Shown: positions 1-7,346, numbered from the stretch's first letter. The stretch: DNA of 8,945 nt from Flavobacteriales bacterium (GCA_947476515.1 CANJQZ010000065.1:1-8945); one strand, 5' to 3'. Made by a program: numbers and translations. The notes: generated from the letters alone by a model not told the origin.

Positions 1-899
1 AATTCATTCGGAAGTAAGCTGTTTCCGGTTGATTTACTCATTTTTTTACCGTTCAATGTTAGCATATTCCCATGCATCCAGTAGTTGACAGGCGCTTTTC
101 CTGTTACTGAACACGCTTGTGCTATTTCACATTCATGATGTGGAAATTTTAAATCCATTCCACCACCATGTATATCAAATGTTTCTCCCAGATATTTTGT
201 ACTCATGGCGGAACACTCTAAGTGCCAACCTGGAAATCCAATTCCCCATGGCGATGCCCATTTCATGATATGAGAGGTCCCAGCTTGTTTCCAAAGTGCG
301 AAATCAAGCGGAGCGCGTTTCTCTTCTTGTCCGTCAAGTGCTCTTGTATTGGCAATTAAATCTTCTATTTTTCTTCCTGAAAGTTCACCATAAGGATAAG
401 ATTGATTGTATTTTTCAACATCAAAATATACGGATCCGTTAGATTCATAAGCAAAACCAGAAGAAATAATACCTTTAATAAATTCTATTTGTTCAATAAT
501 ATGTCCTGTTGCAGTAGGCTCTATATTCGGCGGTAAAGTATTAAAGGACTCCATTACACGATGAAAATCGACAGTATATTGTTGAACTATTTCCATTGGC
601 TCAACCTCCTCTAATCTTGCTTTTTTCCCGATTTTATCCTCACCCTCATCTCCATCACTTTCTAAATGTCCAACGTCTGTAATGTTTCTTACATAGCGCA
701 CTTTAAACCCCAAATGTTTTAAGTAGCGATTTACTAAATCAAAAGAAATAAAAGTGCGGCAATTTCCTAAGTGAACAGCATTATAAACCGTTGGTCCGCA
801 AACATACATACCTACAAAATTGCTGTTGATAGGGGTAAAAGCCTCCTTTTTACCACTTAAACTATTGTATATAAATAAATTTCCTTGACGAGCTGACAT
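1..899 (-). CDS. cysS: Cysteinyl-tRNA synthetase, N-terminal part (3' end cut by window edge)
   Basis: Class I aminoacyl-tRNA synthetase that charges tRNA-Cys with cysteine in the cytoplasm using ATP. The reading frame opens with ATG at 899-897 (MSARQGNLFIYNSL) and stays open to the left edge, giving 299 codons; the C-terminal anticodon-binding part lies outside. Visible family marks are CGPTVYN (residues 34-40), HLGN as the HIGH-type ATP signature (43-46), RNITDVGH (71-78), APLDFALWK (196-204), GWHLECSAM (224-232), the HGGGMDLKFPHHE stretch (244-256) and KMSKS (286-290, bases 30-44). By alignment to the E. coli enzyme, the zinc ligands would be C34, C229, H254 and E258, all present. The gene is divergent from ispD. 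Identification is secure from motif order and spacing. Confidence 0.97.
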   Translation of the reverse strand, partial: MSARQGNLFIYNSLSGKKEAFTPINSNFVGMYVCGPTVYNAVHLGNCRTFISFDLVNRYLKHLGFKVRYVRNITDVGHLESDGDEGEDKIGKKARLEEVEPMEIVQQYTVDFHRVMESFNTLPPNIEPTATGHIIEQIEFIKGIISSGFAYESNGSVYFDVEKYNQSYPYGELSGRKIEDLIANTRALDGQEEKRAPLDFALWKQAGTSHIMKWASPWGIGFPGWHLECSAMSTKYLGETFDIHGGGMDLKFPHHECEIAQACSVTGKAPVNYWMHGNMLTLNGKKMSKSTGNSLLPNE

Positions 900-914
900 T
901 TCTTTAATTTTATA

Positions 915-922
915 CAAATGTA
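915..922 (-). promoter_or_regulatory. Candidate cysS promoter, -7 element
   Basis: On the minus strand this reads TACATTTG, an exact match to the Bacteroidetes -7 consensus TAnnTTTG. It would place the transcript start roughly 10 bases upstream of the cysS ATG at 899. No clear -33 TTTG is seen 19-21 bases further upstream, so the call rests on the -7 box and its position. Confidence 0.45.
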
Positions 923-972
923 AAAAAACAACTGCTATAGATGGCTCATTTGTAAATTCAAGACGAATCAAC

Positions 973-1002
973 TTGTTCAATTAAGACAAATCCTTATTTT
1001 TG
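973..1002 (+). promoter_or_regulatory. Candidate ispD promoter, -33 TTG and -7 TATTTTTG
   Basis: TTG at 973-975 is followed after exactly 19 bases by TATTTTTG at 995-1002, an exact match to the Bacteroidetes consensus in both boxes and spacing. The predicted transcript start falls about 4-7 bases after the box, on or next to the ATG at 1006. This would give ispD, and the overlapping downstream gene, a leaderless or nearly leaderless message. Chance matches are possible in AT-rich DNA, but the spacing is that expected for the family. Confidence 0.5.
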
Positions 1003-1005
1003 AGC

Positions 1006-1674
1006 ATGGTAAAACGCACAGTAATTATTACAGCAGGTGGAATGGGCACTAGGATAGGGGCTTCTTTACCAAAACAATTTTTATTACTAAAAGGCCAACC
1101 CATTTTAATGCACACATTGGCTGTGTTTTATTCGCTCGATAGTGAAATGCAATTGATTATTACATTACCTATTGACTGGATGGATTATTGGAAATCATTA
1201 CTTGCAGAATATAAATGTGAAATACCTCATGAGCTTGTTGTTGGTGGAGAAACGCGTTTCGCTTCCATTCAAAATGCTTTATTATATGTGAGGGGTGATG
1301 AGGTTGGCGTTCATGATGGAGTAAGGCCATTTGTAAGTCACGATACAATTTCTAGATGTTTTAATGCTCTTACCAAGTCAGATGCCGTTGTTCCTTGTTT
1401 ACCAGTTAAAGACTCTATTAGAAAAACAACCTCTAATGGATCAATAGCAATTGACAGAAGTGATTTAAGAGTTGTTCATACCCCACAATGCTTCAGCAGC
1501 ACCCTATTAAAAGCTTCCTACAACACAACATTCTCAAGTTTATTTACCGATGATGCTAGTGTGGTGGAAGCATATGGTTCAAGTATATTAATGGTGGATA
1601 GCAACGAAGAAAATATTAAAATTACGAGTAGCATAGACCTTGATATCGCTGCATTACTTATAGAAAAGAAATGA
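1006..1674 (+). CDS. ispD: 2-C-methyl-D-erythritol 4-phosphate cytidylyltransferase
   Basis: Third enzyme of the MEP isoprenoid pathway: joins CTP and MEP to make CDP-methylerythritol and pyrophosphate, in the cytoplasm. The 222-residue product has the family's usual length. Visible motifs are the nucleotide loop AGGMGTRIG (residues 10-18) with R16, LPKQ with K23, HDGVRP (103-108) with D104, VPCLPVKDSIR, the IDR arginine R151, TPQCF, TDDASVVE and NIKIT with K205. These correspond to R20, K27, D106, R157 and K213 of the E. coli enzyme. ATG at 1006 is preferred over the in-frame TTG at 1000 because MVKRTVIITAGG starts the Rossmann-like fold at the usual distance; an in-frame TAA at 982-984 prevents a longer start. 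The stop overlaps the next gene's ATG by 4 bases, so the two are probably translationally coupled. Confidence 0.96.
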   Translation: MVKRTVIITAGGMGTRIGASLPKQFLLLKGQPILMHTLAVFYSLDSEMQLIITLPIDWMDYWKSLLAEYKCEIPHELVVGGETRFASIQNALLYVRGDEVGVHDGVRPFVSHDTISRCFNALTKSDAVVPCLPVKDSIRKTTSNGSIAIDRSDLRVVHTPQCFSSTLLKASYNTTFSSLFTDDASVVEAYGSSILMVDSNEENIKITSSIDLDIAALLIEKK

Positions 1675-2570
1675 TAAACCCACCACTTTTAGTTAATGGA
1701 GATTTAATTTATATCACCGCGCCAGCAAAATTTGCCGATGAAGCTTCTGTGTTTTATGCTAAAAATTTATTAGAGCAATCGGGCTTCCGGGTTTTATTAA
1801 GTGATCATTGTTTGGGAAAAAATAATTATTTATCTGGAACCGACACGGAACGATTAAGTGATTTACAGTATGGTATTGATCACCCTGAAGTTCGTGCCAT
1901 TATATGTGCTAGAGGTGGATATGGCTGCGTGAGAATCGTAGATCAAGTCAACTGGGCCAATATGTTATTAGAACCAAAATGGCTAATTGGATTTAGTGAT
2001 ATTACAGTATTTCATCATCGTTTAATTAAATTAGGAGTCCAATGTATTCATGGAACAATGCCTTTGAATTTTGAAACCAATACTGTAGAAGCAATCGACA
2101 CTTTATTGCATAATTTAAGTAAGGCCCCGGTCGATTTTAATCTTGCTGCAAATAGTTTTAATAAAGAAGGAATGGCAATGGGAATGTTGCTAGGAGGCAA
2201 CTTAAGCATTGTTCACAGTATGCTTGGAACGGATGACCAATTTAACTTTGAAGATGCTATTTTATTTATAGAAGATGTTGGAGAACATTTATATCAAATA
2301 GACAGAATGATCTTTGCTTTAAGAAAATCTGGAGTGCTTCACAAAATAAAGGGCTTAATTATAGGCGGCATGAGTGATCTTGAAGATACCGACCCGCCCT
2401 TTGGTCAAGCTATAAATTCAATAATAAAATCCCAATTTGAATATTCTAAAATCCCAATACTTTTTGATTTTCCGGCCGGACACATTTCTGATAATCGCGC
2501 TTTGATATTTGGAAAAAGGGTTTCGTTAGAAGTGGGGAAAAAGAAATCTCATCTGCGCTATTTAAACTAA
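1671..2570 (+). CDS. ldcA: LD-carboxypeptidase (peptidase family S66, LdcA/MccF type)
   Basis: Cytoplasmic serine carboxypeptidase of family S66, whose LdcA members cut the terminal D-Ala from murein tetrapeptides during cell-wall recycling; MccF members instead cleave microcin C. The 299-residue product has no signal peptide. The N-terminal domain shows GDLIYITAPA (10-19), ARGGYG (80-85) and IGFSDIT (106-112), with S109 as nucleophile. The C-terminal domain shows LLGGNLSI (173-180), FIEDVGE (199-205), with E201 as catalytic glutamate, and FPAGHISDN (267-275), with H271 as catalytic histidine. The Ser-Glu-His triad is therefore complete. The ATG overlaps the ispD stop as ATGA. The recycling role is inferred from family and from the absence of microcin genes nearby; the substrate is not shown by sequence. 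Confidence 0.9.
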   Translation: MINPPLLVNGDLIYITAPAKFADEASVFYAKNLLEQSGFRVLLSDHCLGKNNYLSGTDTERLSDLQYGIDHPEVRAIICARGGYGCVRIVDQVNWANMLLEPKWLIGFSDITVFHHRLIKLGVQCIHGTMPLNFETNTVEAIDTLLHNLSKAPVDFNLAANSFNKEGMAMGMLLGGNLSIVHSMLGTDDQFNFEDAILFIEDVGEHLYQIDRMIFALRKSGVLHKIKGLIIGGMSDLEDTDPPFGQAINSIIKSQFEYSKIPILFDFPAGHISDNRALIFGKRVSLEVGKKKSHLRYLN

Positions 2571-2613
2571 TTCTAAATAAGAACATTTTAGTGTTTTAGA
2601 TTGTTCAAAGATG

Positions 2614-2621
2614 TAAATTTG
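2614..2621 (+). promoter_or_regulatory. Candidate sdhCAB promoter, -7 element
   Basis: TAAATTTG is an exact match to TAnnTTTG. It lies in the 73-bp gap between the carboxypeptidase gene and sdhC and predicts a leader of roughly 15-20 bases before the ATG at 2644. The -33 region (about 2590-2595) holds no clean TTTG, so box strength may be moderate or activator-dependent. No Shine-Dalgarno sequence precedes sdhC; the leader is A-rich, as is usual in this phylum. Confidence 0.5.
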
Positions 2622-2643
2622 CACTCAATAAACCACAATAATT

Positions 2644-3486
2644 ATGAGTAATTCAGCACTGCTTAAATCATCAATTTCTAAAAAGTATTGGATGGCCTTA
2701 ACGGGTTTATTCCTTTGTACATTTTTAGTCGGACACCTATTAGGAAATTTACAATTAATCTTAAAAACTGGAGAAGAGGGAAGGCGAGCCTTTAATGAAT
2801 ATGCCTATTTTATGTCCCACAATCCAGCGATAAAAATCCTTTCTTGGGTTACCTATATTTCAATTTTATTTCATGCAATTGATGGAATATTATTAACGAT
2901 TCAAAATAAGAAAGCGCGACCAATTCCATATGCTCGTAATAATCCATCTAAAAATTCTTCTACTCCAGCGCGTTACATGGCAGTTTTAGGGACTTTAGTT
3001 TTGGTTTTCATTGCTACACATATGGCTAATTTTTGGTACAAGATGAAAATTTCAGAAGAAGTGCCTATGCATAGCTTCATAGTAAGCGTACCAGATCAAA
3101 GCGGCCAAATTCAAAGTCAGGAATTTTATTATACCCACAACTTACAATTAATTCCAAAAGACGACAATTTTTCTGTTAAGAACGGGACGGATTTGTATAT
3201 GTCTAAAATGAATATAAAAATAGGCGAAGGCTACAGAGATTTACATACGGTTGTAATGCAATTTTTCAGTAAAGACAATGACAGCGCTTTATTTGCGGTC
3301 TTATTTTATGTATTATCGATGTTTGTATTATCCTTTCACTTATGGCATGGATTTGCTTCGGCTTTTCAATCTTTAGGGCTGAATCATAAAAAATACAATG
3401 CAGCAATTGGCTTCATTGGAAAGGGTTTTGCAATATTGGTTCCTTTACTTTTCGCCATTATTCCAATTATTATTTATTTAAAATAA
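2644..3486 (+). CDS. sdhC: Succinate dehydrogenase/fumarate reductase cytochrome b subunit (B type, dihaem)
   Basis: Membrane anchor of complex II: carries two haems b and the quinone site, passing electrons from SdhB to (probably) menaquinone. The 280-residue product has five predicted membrane helices at about 14-38, 63-87, 112-132, 213-237 and 254-279, the single-subunit B-type anchor layout. The histidines expected as haem ligands are present: H31 (VGHLLGN), H77 (LFHAIDG), H126 (THMANFW) and H232 or H235 (FHLWHGF). The N-terminal SSISKKYWMALTGL is typical of Bacteroidota. The protein is about 50 residues longer than the roughly 225-230 I recall for flavobacterial homologues. The extra length lies in the loop between helices 3 and 4 (about residues 137-195), predicted to face the periplasm. 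First gene of sdhCAB; sdhA starts 19 bases after its stop. Confidence 0.94.
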   Translation: MSNSALLKSSISKKYWMALTGLFLCTFLVGHLLGNLQLILKTGEEGRRAFNEYAYFMSHNPAIKILSWVTYISILFHAIDGILLTIQNKKARPIPYARNNPSKNSSTPARYMAVLGTLVLVFIATHMANFWYKMKISEEVPMHSFIVSVPDQSGQIQSQEFYYTHNLQLIPKDDNFSVKNGTDLYMSKMNIKIGEGYRDLHTVVMQFFSKDNDSALFAVLFYVLSMFVLSFHLWHGFASAFQSLGLNHKKYNAAIGFIGKGFAILVPLLFAIIPIIIYLK

Positions 3487-3505
3487 CAAGTTAAAAACGC
3501 AGGAT

Positions 3506-5518
3506 ATGTCAGTTTTAGACTCAAAAATACCCACAGGTCCCATAGCGGAAAAGTGGACCAACCATAAAAACCACATGAACTTGGTGGCTCCAAATAATCG
3601 CCCCAAGATTGATGTTATAGTAGTTGGTACTGGCTTGGCAGGTGCTTCAGCAGCGGCTTCATTAGGCGAAATGGGTTATAATGTTAAAGCATTTTGTTTT
3701 CAAGACTCTCCAAGAAGAGCACATTCGATCGCCGCGCAAGGGGGAATAAATGCTGCTAAAAATTATCAAAATGATGGGGATAGTGTTTACCGTTTGTTTT
3801 ACGATACCATTAAAGGTGGTGATTATCGCGCAAGAGAAGCAAATGTTCATCGTTTGGCTGAGGTCTCCGGAAATATTATTGATCAATGTGTTGCGCAAGG
3901 CGTTCCATTTGCAAGAGAATATGGTGGTTTATTGGATAACAGATCTTTTGGAGGAACTCAGGTTCAAAGAACATTTTATGCTGCCGGTCAAACGGGGCAA
4001 CAATTATTATTAGGAGCATATTCAGCACTTTCTAGACAAATTGGTTTGGGAAGAGTTAAAATGTATCACCGTCATGAAATGATGGATTTAGTAAAAATAG
4101 ATGGGAAAGCAAGGGGAATAATAGCTCGAAATTTAGTTACAGGAGAAATTGAAAAACATGCTGCACACGCAGTTGTTATTGCTTCCGGAGGATATGGAAA
4201 TGTTTATTTTCTATCCACTAATGCTATGGGAAGTAATGTCTCAGCGGCTTGGAAAGTACACAAAAGGGGTGCAATGTTTGCTAACCCTTGTTATGTTCAA
4301 ATCCACCCGACTTGTGTACCAGTTCATGGAACCAATCAATCCAAATTAACCTTAATGTCTGAGTCATTAAGAAATTCTGGTCGTATTTGGGTTCCAAAAA
4401 AGAAAGAAGATGCTGAAGCAATCAGAGCGGGACAGTTAAAACCAACTCAAATAGCAGAAGAAGATAGAGATTATTACTTAGAAAGAAGATATCCTGCTTT
4501 CGGTAATCTAGTGCCGCGTGATGTTGCCTCAAGAGCAGCAAAAGAAAGATGTGATGCTGGTCACGGAATTGAAGCGAATGATACTAATGAAGGCGTTTAT
4601 TTAGATTTCGCCACAGAGATTTTATCTAAAGGAAGACAATCTGCTTATGCCTTGGGAGATCATAACCCAACGGAAGAAAAGATGCAGGAATTGGGTAAAA
4701 AATGGATTGAGGAGAAGTATGGTAATTTATTTCAAATGTATCAGAAAATCACAGATGAAAATCCTTACGAAACACCAATGAAAATATACCCAGCTGTTCA
4801 TTATACTATGGGGGGCGTTTGGGTAGATTATAATTTACAAAGTACTATTCCAGGATGTTTTGTGACGGGAGAGGCTAATTTTTCTGATCATGGTGCCAAT
4901 AGATTAGGTGCCTCTGCTTTAATGCAGGGTCTAGCAGATGGATATTTTGTACTTCCATATACTATATCGGACTATTTATCGAATGAAATTAGAACGGGAA
5001 AAATTTCTACAGAAAGTCCAGAATTTGATGAAGCTGCAGAAAGTGTTAAGGCGTCTATTAAAAAAATTCTTTCTAATAATGGCACCCATACTGTTGATCA
5101 TTTCCATAAAAGACTAGGATTGATCATGTGGAACAAGGTTGGAATGGGAAGAAATGAAAAGGGACTTAAAGAGGCGATTGAAGAAATAGGATTATTGCGA
5201 GAAGAGTTTCATAATGATGTATTTGTTCCAGGAACAGCAGAGGAGTTAAATCAAGAATTAGAAAAAGCACTTCGTGTAGCCGATTTAATAGAACTAGGAC
5301 AATTAATGGCTATTGATGCATTGCAGCGCAAGGAGTCTTGTGGTGGACATTTTAGAGATGAATATCAAGATGCAGAAGGAGAAACTTTACGCGATGATGA
5401 GCATTTTAAATTTGTCGCTGCGTGGGAGTATAATGGATCAGATTCCACAAAATCTACTTTGCATAAAGAAGATTTAAAATATGAGTTTATTAAAATCGCA
5501 GCAAGAAATTACAAATAA
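3506..5518 (+). CDS. sdhA: Succinate dehydrogenase/fumarate reductase flavoprotein subunit
   Basis: Catalytic subunit of complex II on the cytoplasmic face: interconverts succinate and fumarate through covalently bound FAD. The 670 residues match the length usual in this phylum. Visible features are the FAD dinucleotide fold VVGTGLAGASAA (39-50), the covalent flavin site RRAHSIAAQGG with H73, IASGGYGNVY (225-234), QIHPTC with H267, SESLRNSGR (285-293), VPRDVASRA with R338 as the catalytic proton-shuttle arginine, VHYTMGGVWV with H432, and GEANFSDHGANRLGASALMQG (455-475) with E456. All residues needed for flavin attachment and dicarboxylate binding are present. It follows sdhC by 19 bases and precedes sdhB by 14 bases. 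Sequence alone does not say whether the enzyme runs mainly as dehydrogenase or fumarate reductase; an aerobic TCA-cycle role is the default inference. Confidence 0.97.
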   Translation: MSVLDSKIPTGPIAEKWTNHKNHMNLVAPNNRPKIDVIVVGTGLAGASAAASLGEMGYNVKAFCFQDSPRRAHSIAAQGGINAAKNYQNDGDSVYRLFYDTIKGGDYRAREANVHRLAEVSGNIIDQCVAQGVPFAREYGGLLDNRSFGGTQVQRTFYAAGQTGQQLLLGAYSALSRQIGLGRVKMYHRHEMMDLVKIDGKARGIIARNLVTGEIEKHAAHAVVIASGGYGNVYFLSTNAMGSNVSAAWKVHKRGAMFANPCYVQIHPTCVPVHGTNQSKLTLMSESLRNSGRIWVPKKKEDAEAIRAGQLKPTQIAEEDRDYYLERRYPAFGNLVPRDVASRAAKERCDAGHGIEANDTNEGVYLDFATEILSKGRQSAYALGDHNPTEEKMQELGKKWIEEKYGNLFQMYQKITDENPYETPMKIYPAVHYTMGGVWVDYNLQSTIPGCFVTGEANFSDHGANRLGASALMQGLADGYFVLPYTISDYLSNEIRTGKISTESPEFDEAAESVKASIKKILSNNGTHTVDHFHKRLGLIMWNKVGMGRNEKGLKEAIEEIGLLREEFHNDVFVPGTAEELNQELEKALRVADLIELGQLMAIDALQRKESCGGHFRDEYQDAEGETLRDDEHFKFVAAWEYNGSDSTKSTLHKEDLKYEFIKIAARNYK

Positions 5519-5532
5519 TTAAAGCAACTATA

Positions 5533-6300
5533 ATGGCAGCAAAATCCATAAATATTACCTTAAAAATCTGGAGACAAAAGAACGCAAATACTAAGGGTGC
5601 TCTAGAAACATATTCCTTAAATGAAGTATCTACTGACAGTTCGTTTTTGGAAATGTTAGATCAGTTAAATGAACAATTGATAAACGAAAGAAAAGAGCCT
5701 ATTGCTTTTGACCATGATTGTCGCGAAGGAATTTGCGGGATGTGTTCTTTATATATTAATGGTCGCGCTCATGGACCTGAAACAGGCACAACCACATGTC
5801 AATTGCATATGCGTATGTTTAGCGATGGAGACACTATTTATGTTGAGCCATGGAGATCTCGTGCTTTCCCAATTGTTAAAGACTTAGTTGTGGATCGTTC
5901 TGCCTTTGACCGAATTCAACAAGCAGGAGGGTTTGTTTCTGTTAACACTTCTGGAAATACGATGGATGCCAATTCTTTACCAATTCCAAAAGATGATGCG
6001 GACAAGGCGTTTGAAGCAGCCGCATGTATTGGTTGTGGCGCTTGTGTTGCAAGTTGCAAAAATGGTTCAGCAATGTTGTTTGTAGGGGCTAAAGTTTCTC
6101 AATATGCTCTTTTACCTCAAGGAAAAGTAGAGGCAAGAGATCGCGTATTAAATATGGTGCGTCAAATGGATGAAGAAGGATTCGGAAACTGTACAAATAC
6201 AGGAGCATGCGAAGTAGAGTGTCCCAAAGGAATTTCCTTAGAGAATATTGCTAGGATGAATAGAGAGTTTTTGAAAGCGGGGCTTTCTTCAGAAAAATAA
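5533..6300 (+). CDS. sdhB: Succinate dehydrogenase/fumarate reductase iron-sulfur subunit
   Basis: Electron-transfer subunit of complex II, carrying three iron-sulfur clusters between the flavin of SdhA and the haems and quinone of SdhC. The 255-residue product has an N-terminal plant-type ferredoxin domain with [2Fe-2S] ligands C63, C68, C71 (HDCREGICGMC) and C89. The C-terminal bacterial ferredoxin domain shows CIGCGACVASC (C165, C168, C171, C175) and CTNTGACEVECPKG (C220, C226, C230). By the family pattern, [4Fe-4S] uses C165, C168, C171 and C230, and [3Fe-4S] uses C175, C220 and C226; none is missing. It is last in sdhCAB, 14 bases after sdhA, and converges on a minus-strand gene whose stop lies 38 bases away. 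Confidence 0.97.
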   Translation: MAAKSINITLKIWRQKNANTKGALETYSLNEVSTDSSFLEMLDQLNEQLINERKEPIAFDHDCREGICGMCSLYINGRAHGPETGTTTCQLHMRMFSDGDTIYVEPWRSRAFPIVKDLVVDRSAFDRIQQAGGFVSVNTSGNTMDANSLPIPKDDADKAFEAAACIGCGACVASCKNGSAMLFVGAKVSQYALLPQGKVEARDRVLNMVRQMDEEGFGNCTNTGACEVECPKGISLENIARMNREFLKAGLSSEK

Positions 6301-6330
6301 GTAGTATTAGAAAATTAAAATGTACAGAAT

Positions 6331-6350
6331 AAAGATTTTATTTAATCTTT
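6331..6350. terminator. Candidate two-way terminator hairpin between convergent genes
   Basis: AAAGATT at 6331-6337 and AATCTTT at 6344-6350 form a perfect 7-bp inverted repeat around a 6-base loop. It sits 30 bases after the sdhB stop and overlaps the last codons of the opposing 77-residue gene. The stem is A/T-rich with one G-C pair and the following U-run is short, so it would be a weak intrinsic terminator at best. Confidence 0.3.
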
Positions 6351-6571
6351 TGTCCTTCACCATTTTTATACCAACCAACATTTTTATCTGGATCTAAAGG
6401 AACCGTAGCCTTTTTGTTGAATTTATTTTGGATATTCATCCAATATATAAAACCAAAGAATCCCACAAATAAAAGAAGTGTGTTGAAGTAATTTTGCACT
6501 ACTTCAAAAAACAAAAATATTTGATTTTTAAAAAGGTCTCCTATTGAATAAATCATGTCCGTCCAGCTCAT
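6338..6571 (-). CDS. Small single-helix membrane protein, function unknown
   Basis: A 77-residue protein I cannot assign to a named family. It has an N-terminal segment of mixed polarity (residues 1-28, MSWTDMIYSIGDLF and onward), one clear membrane helix at about 29-46 (NTLLLFVGFFGFIYWM) and a polar, lysine-rich tail (47-77). Positive charges just after the helix (QNKFNKK) suggest the tail faces the cytoplasm. The FxxYWMxxQxKFN pattern at the helix end resembles small uncharacterised proteins I recall from Flavobacteriia; this is memory, not a search. The start is ATG at 6571-6569, 55 bases after the rnc stop, with a possible promoter of its own. Clear protein-like composition and its own non-overlapping position favour a real gene. 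Confidence 0.75.
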   Translation of the reverse strand: MSWTDMIYSIGDLFKNQIFLFFEVVQNYFNTLLLFVGFFGFIYWMNIQNKFNKKATVPLDPDKNVGWYKNGEGQKIK

Positions 6572-6589
6572 ATCTTTAATTTTATATTA

Positions 6590-6597
6590 CAAAGTAA
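6590..6597 (-). promoter_or_regulatory. Weak candidate promoter for the 77-residue membrane protein gene
   Basis: The minus strand reads TTACTTTG, matching TAnnTTTG at five of six fixed positions. The predicted start would leave a leader of about 10-15 bases before the ATG at 6571. A TTG lies 23 bases upstream of the box, slightly too far. The gene may equally be read through from rnc. Confidence 0.28.
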
Positions 6598-6626
6598 ATG
6601 ATTTTTTTTTAAATAACATTCAACTT

Positions 6627-7343
6627 TTAAATTTCTCCCATTAATTGCAAGGTTTCCTTAGAGGCAAGTTGTTCGGCTTCTTTTTTAGTACTTCCTTTAC
6701 CTTCGCCATATTCTTTTTTATTGATGGCAACACGGATGGTATAGAGCCAAGAACCCTCTATATTTTCTTCACTATGCAATATAAATTCTAAAGTCAATCT
6801 TTTTTTCTGACACCAAATAAACAAGCGTGATTTAAAATCGATTTCAACTTCTAGTAATTTATTTATATCCACAAATTTTCTGAAAATAAAGTTTTGAAGA
6901 CTCACCTTGGCTTTGTTAAATCCACCATCTAAATAAATAGCGCCAATGAGCGCCTCGAAGGCATTACCTTCAATAGCTGATAGATTAATAGTCCTACTCT
7001 GACTGTATTTTATAACTTCTCGTAAACCCATTTTTTCACCTATTTCGGATAAGGTTTTACGATTTACAATTTTAGATTTTAATTTGGTTAAGTATCCCTC
7101 ATCATCTCCGGGGAACTTATTATATAGATATTCTGCTACTACCGCATCAAGTATTGCATCACCTAAAAACTCTAGCCGCTCATTTGAGTTTAAATCCCCA
7201 CTGCTTAATGATTTATGTCTTAATGCTTTTTTAAATATATTTAAATCTGTAGGGCGATAACCAAAATTTCGAATAATAAATTTGATTATTACGAGATCGT
7301 TCTCAGATTTTTTAGCAGAAATAAAGGGCAGTCTAAGCGCCAA
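6627..7343 (-). CDS. rnc: Ribonuclease III
   Basis: Double-strand-specific endoribonuclease acting in rRNA processing and RNA decay in the cytoplasm. The 238-residue product has the catalytic RNase III domain at about 15-160, with signature NERLEFLGDAI (54-64) supplying E55, E58 and D62, and GNAFEALIGAIYLDGG (126-141) supplying E130. A double-stranded-RNA-binding domain follows at about 167-236, ending in GKGSTKKEAEQLAS. The position of E. coli D114 is N127 here. The start is a TTG at 7343-7341: the fabF stop codon lies in the same frame only one codon upstream, and no ATG, GTG or other TTG occurs before the conserved core. MALRLPFISAKK at this start fits the short N-terminal extension of relatives. 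Likely co-transcribed and translationally coupled with fabF. Confidence 0.95.
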   Translation of the reverse strand: MALRLPFISAKKSENDLVIIKFIIRNFGYRPTDLNIFKKALRHKSLSSGDLNSNERLEFLGDAILDAVVAEYLYNKFPGDDEGYLTKLKSKIVNRKTLSEIGEKMGLREVIKYSQSRTINLSAIEGNAFEALIGAIYLDGGFNKAKVSLQNFIFRKFVDINKLLEVEIDFKSRLFIWCQKKRLTLEFILHSEENIEGSWLYTIRVAINKKEYGEGKGSTKKEAEQLASKETLQLMGEI

Positions 7344-7346
7344 GGA

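Noticed and set aside
1000..1005. TTG start for ispD two codons before the ATG
   Set aside because: It lies inside the candidate -7 box and would sit upstream of the predicted transcript start; the ATG at 1006 already gives a complete N-terminus.
2573..2606. Possible terminator after the carboxypeptidase gene (CTAAA/TTTAG and GAACA/TGTTC pairings)
   Set aside because: Each stem is only 5 bp, the two overlap with large loops, and no T-run follows; expected by chance in AT-rich DNA.
3662..4349. Short open frames on both strands inside sdhA (3662-3898 minus, 3750-4013 plus, 4149-4349 plus)
   Set aside because: They overlap the fully conserved sdhA coding frame and have no recognisable protein features; they are out-of-frame shadows.
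5702..6085. Two short open frames inside sdhB
   Set aside because: They lie within the conserved cluster-binding coding region in another frame and look like chance openings.
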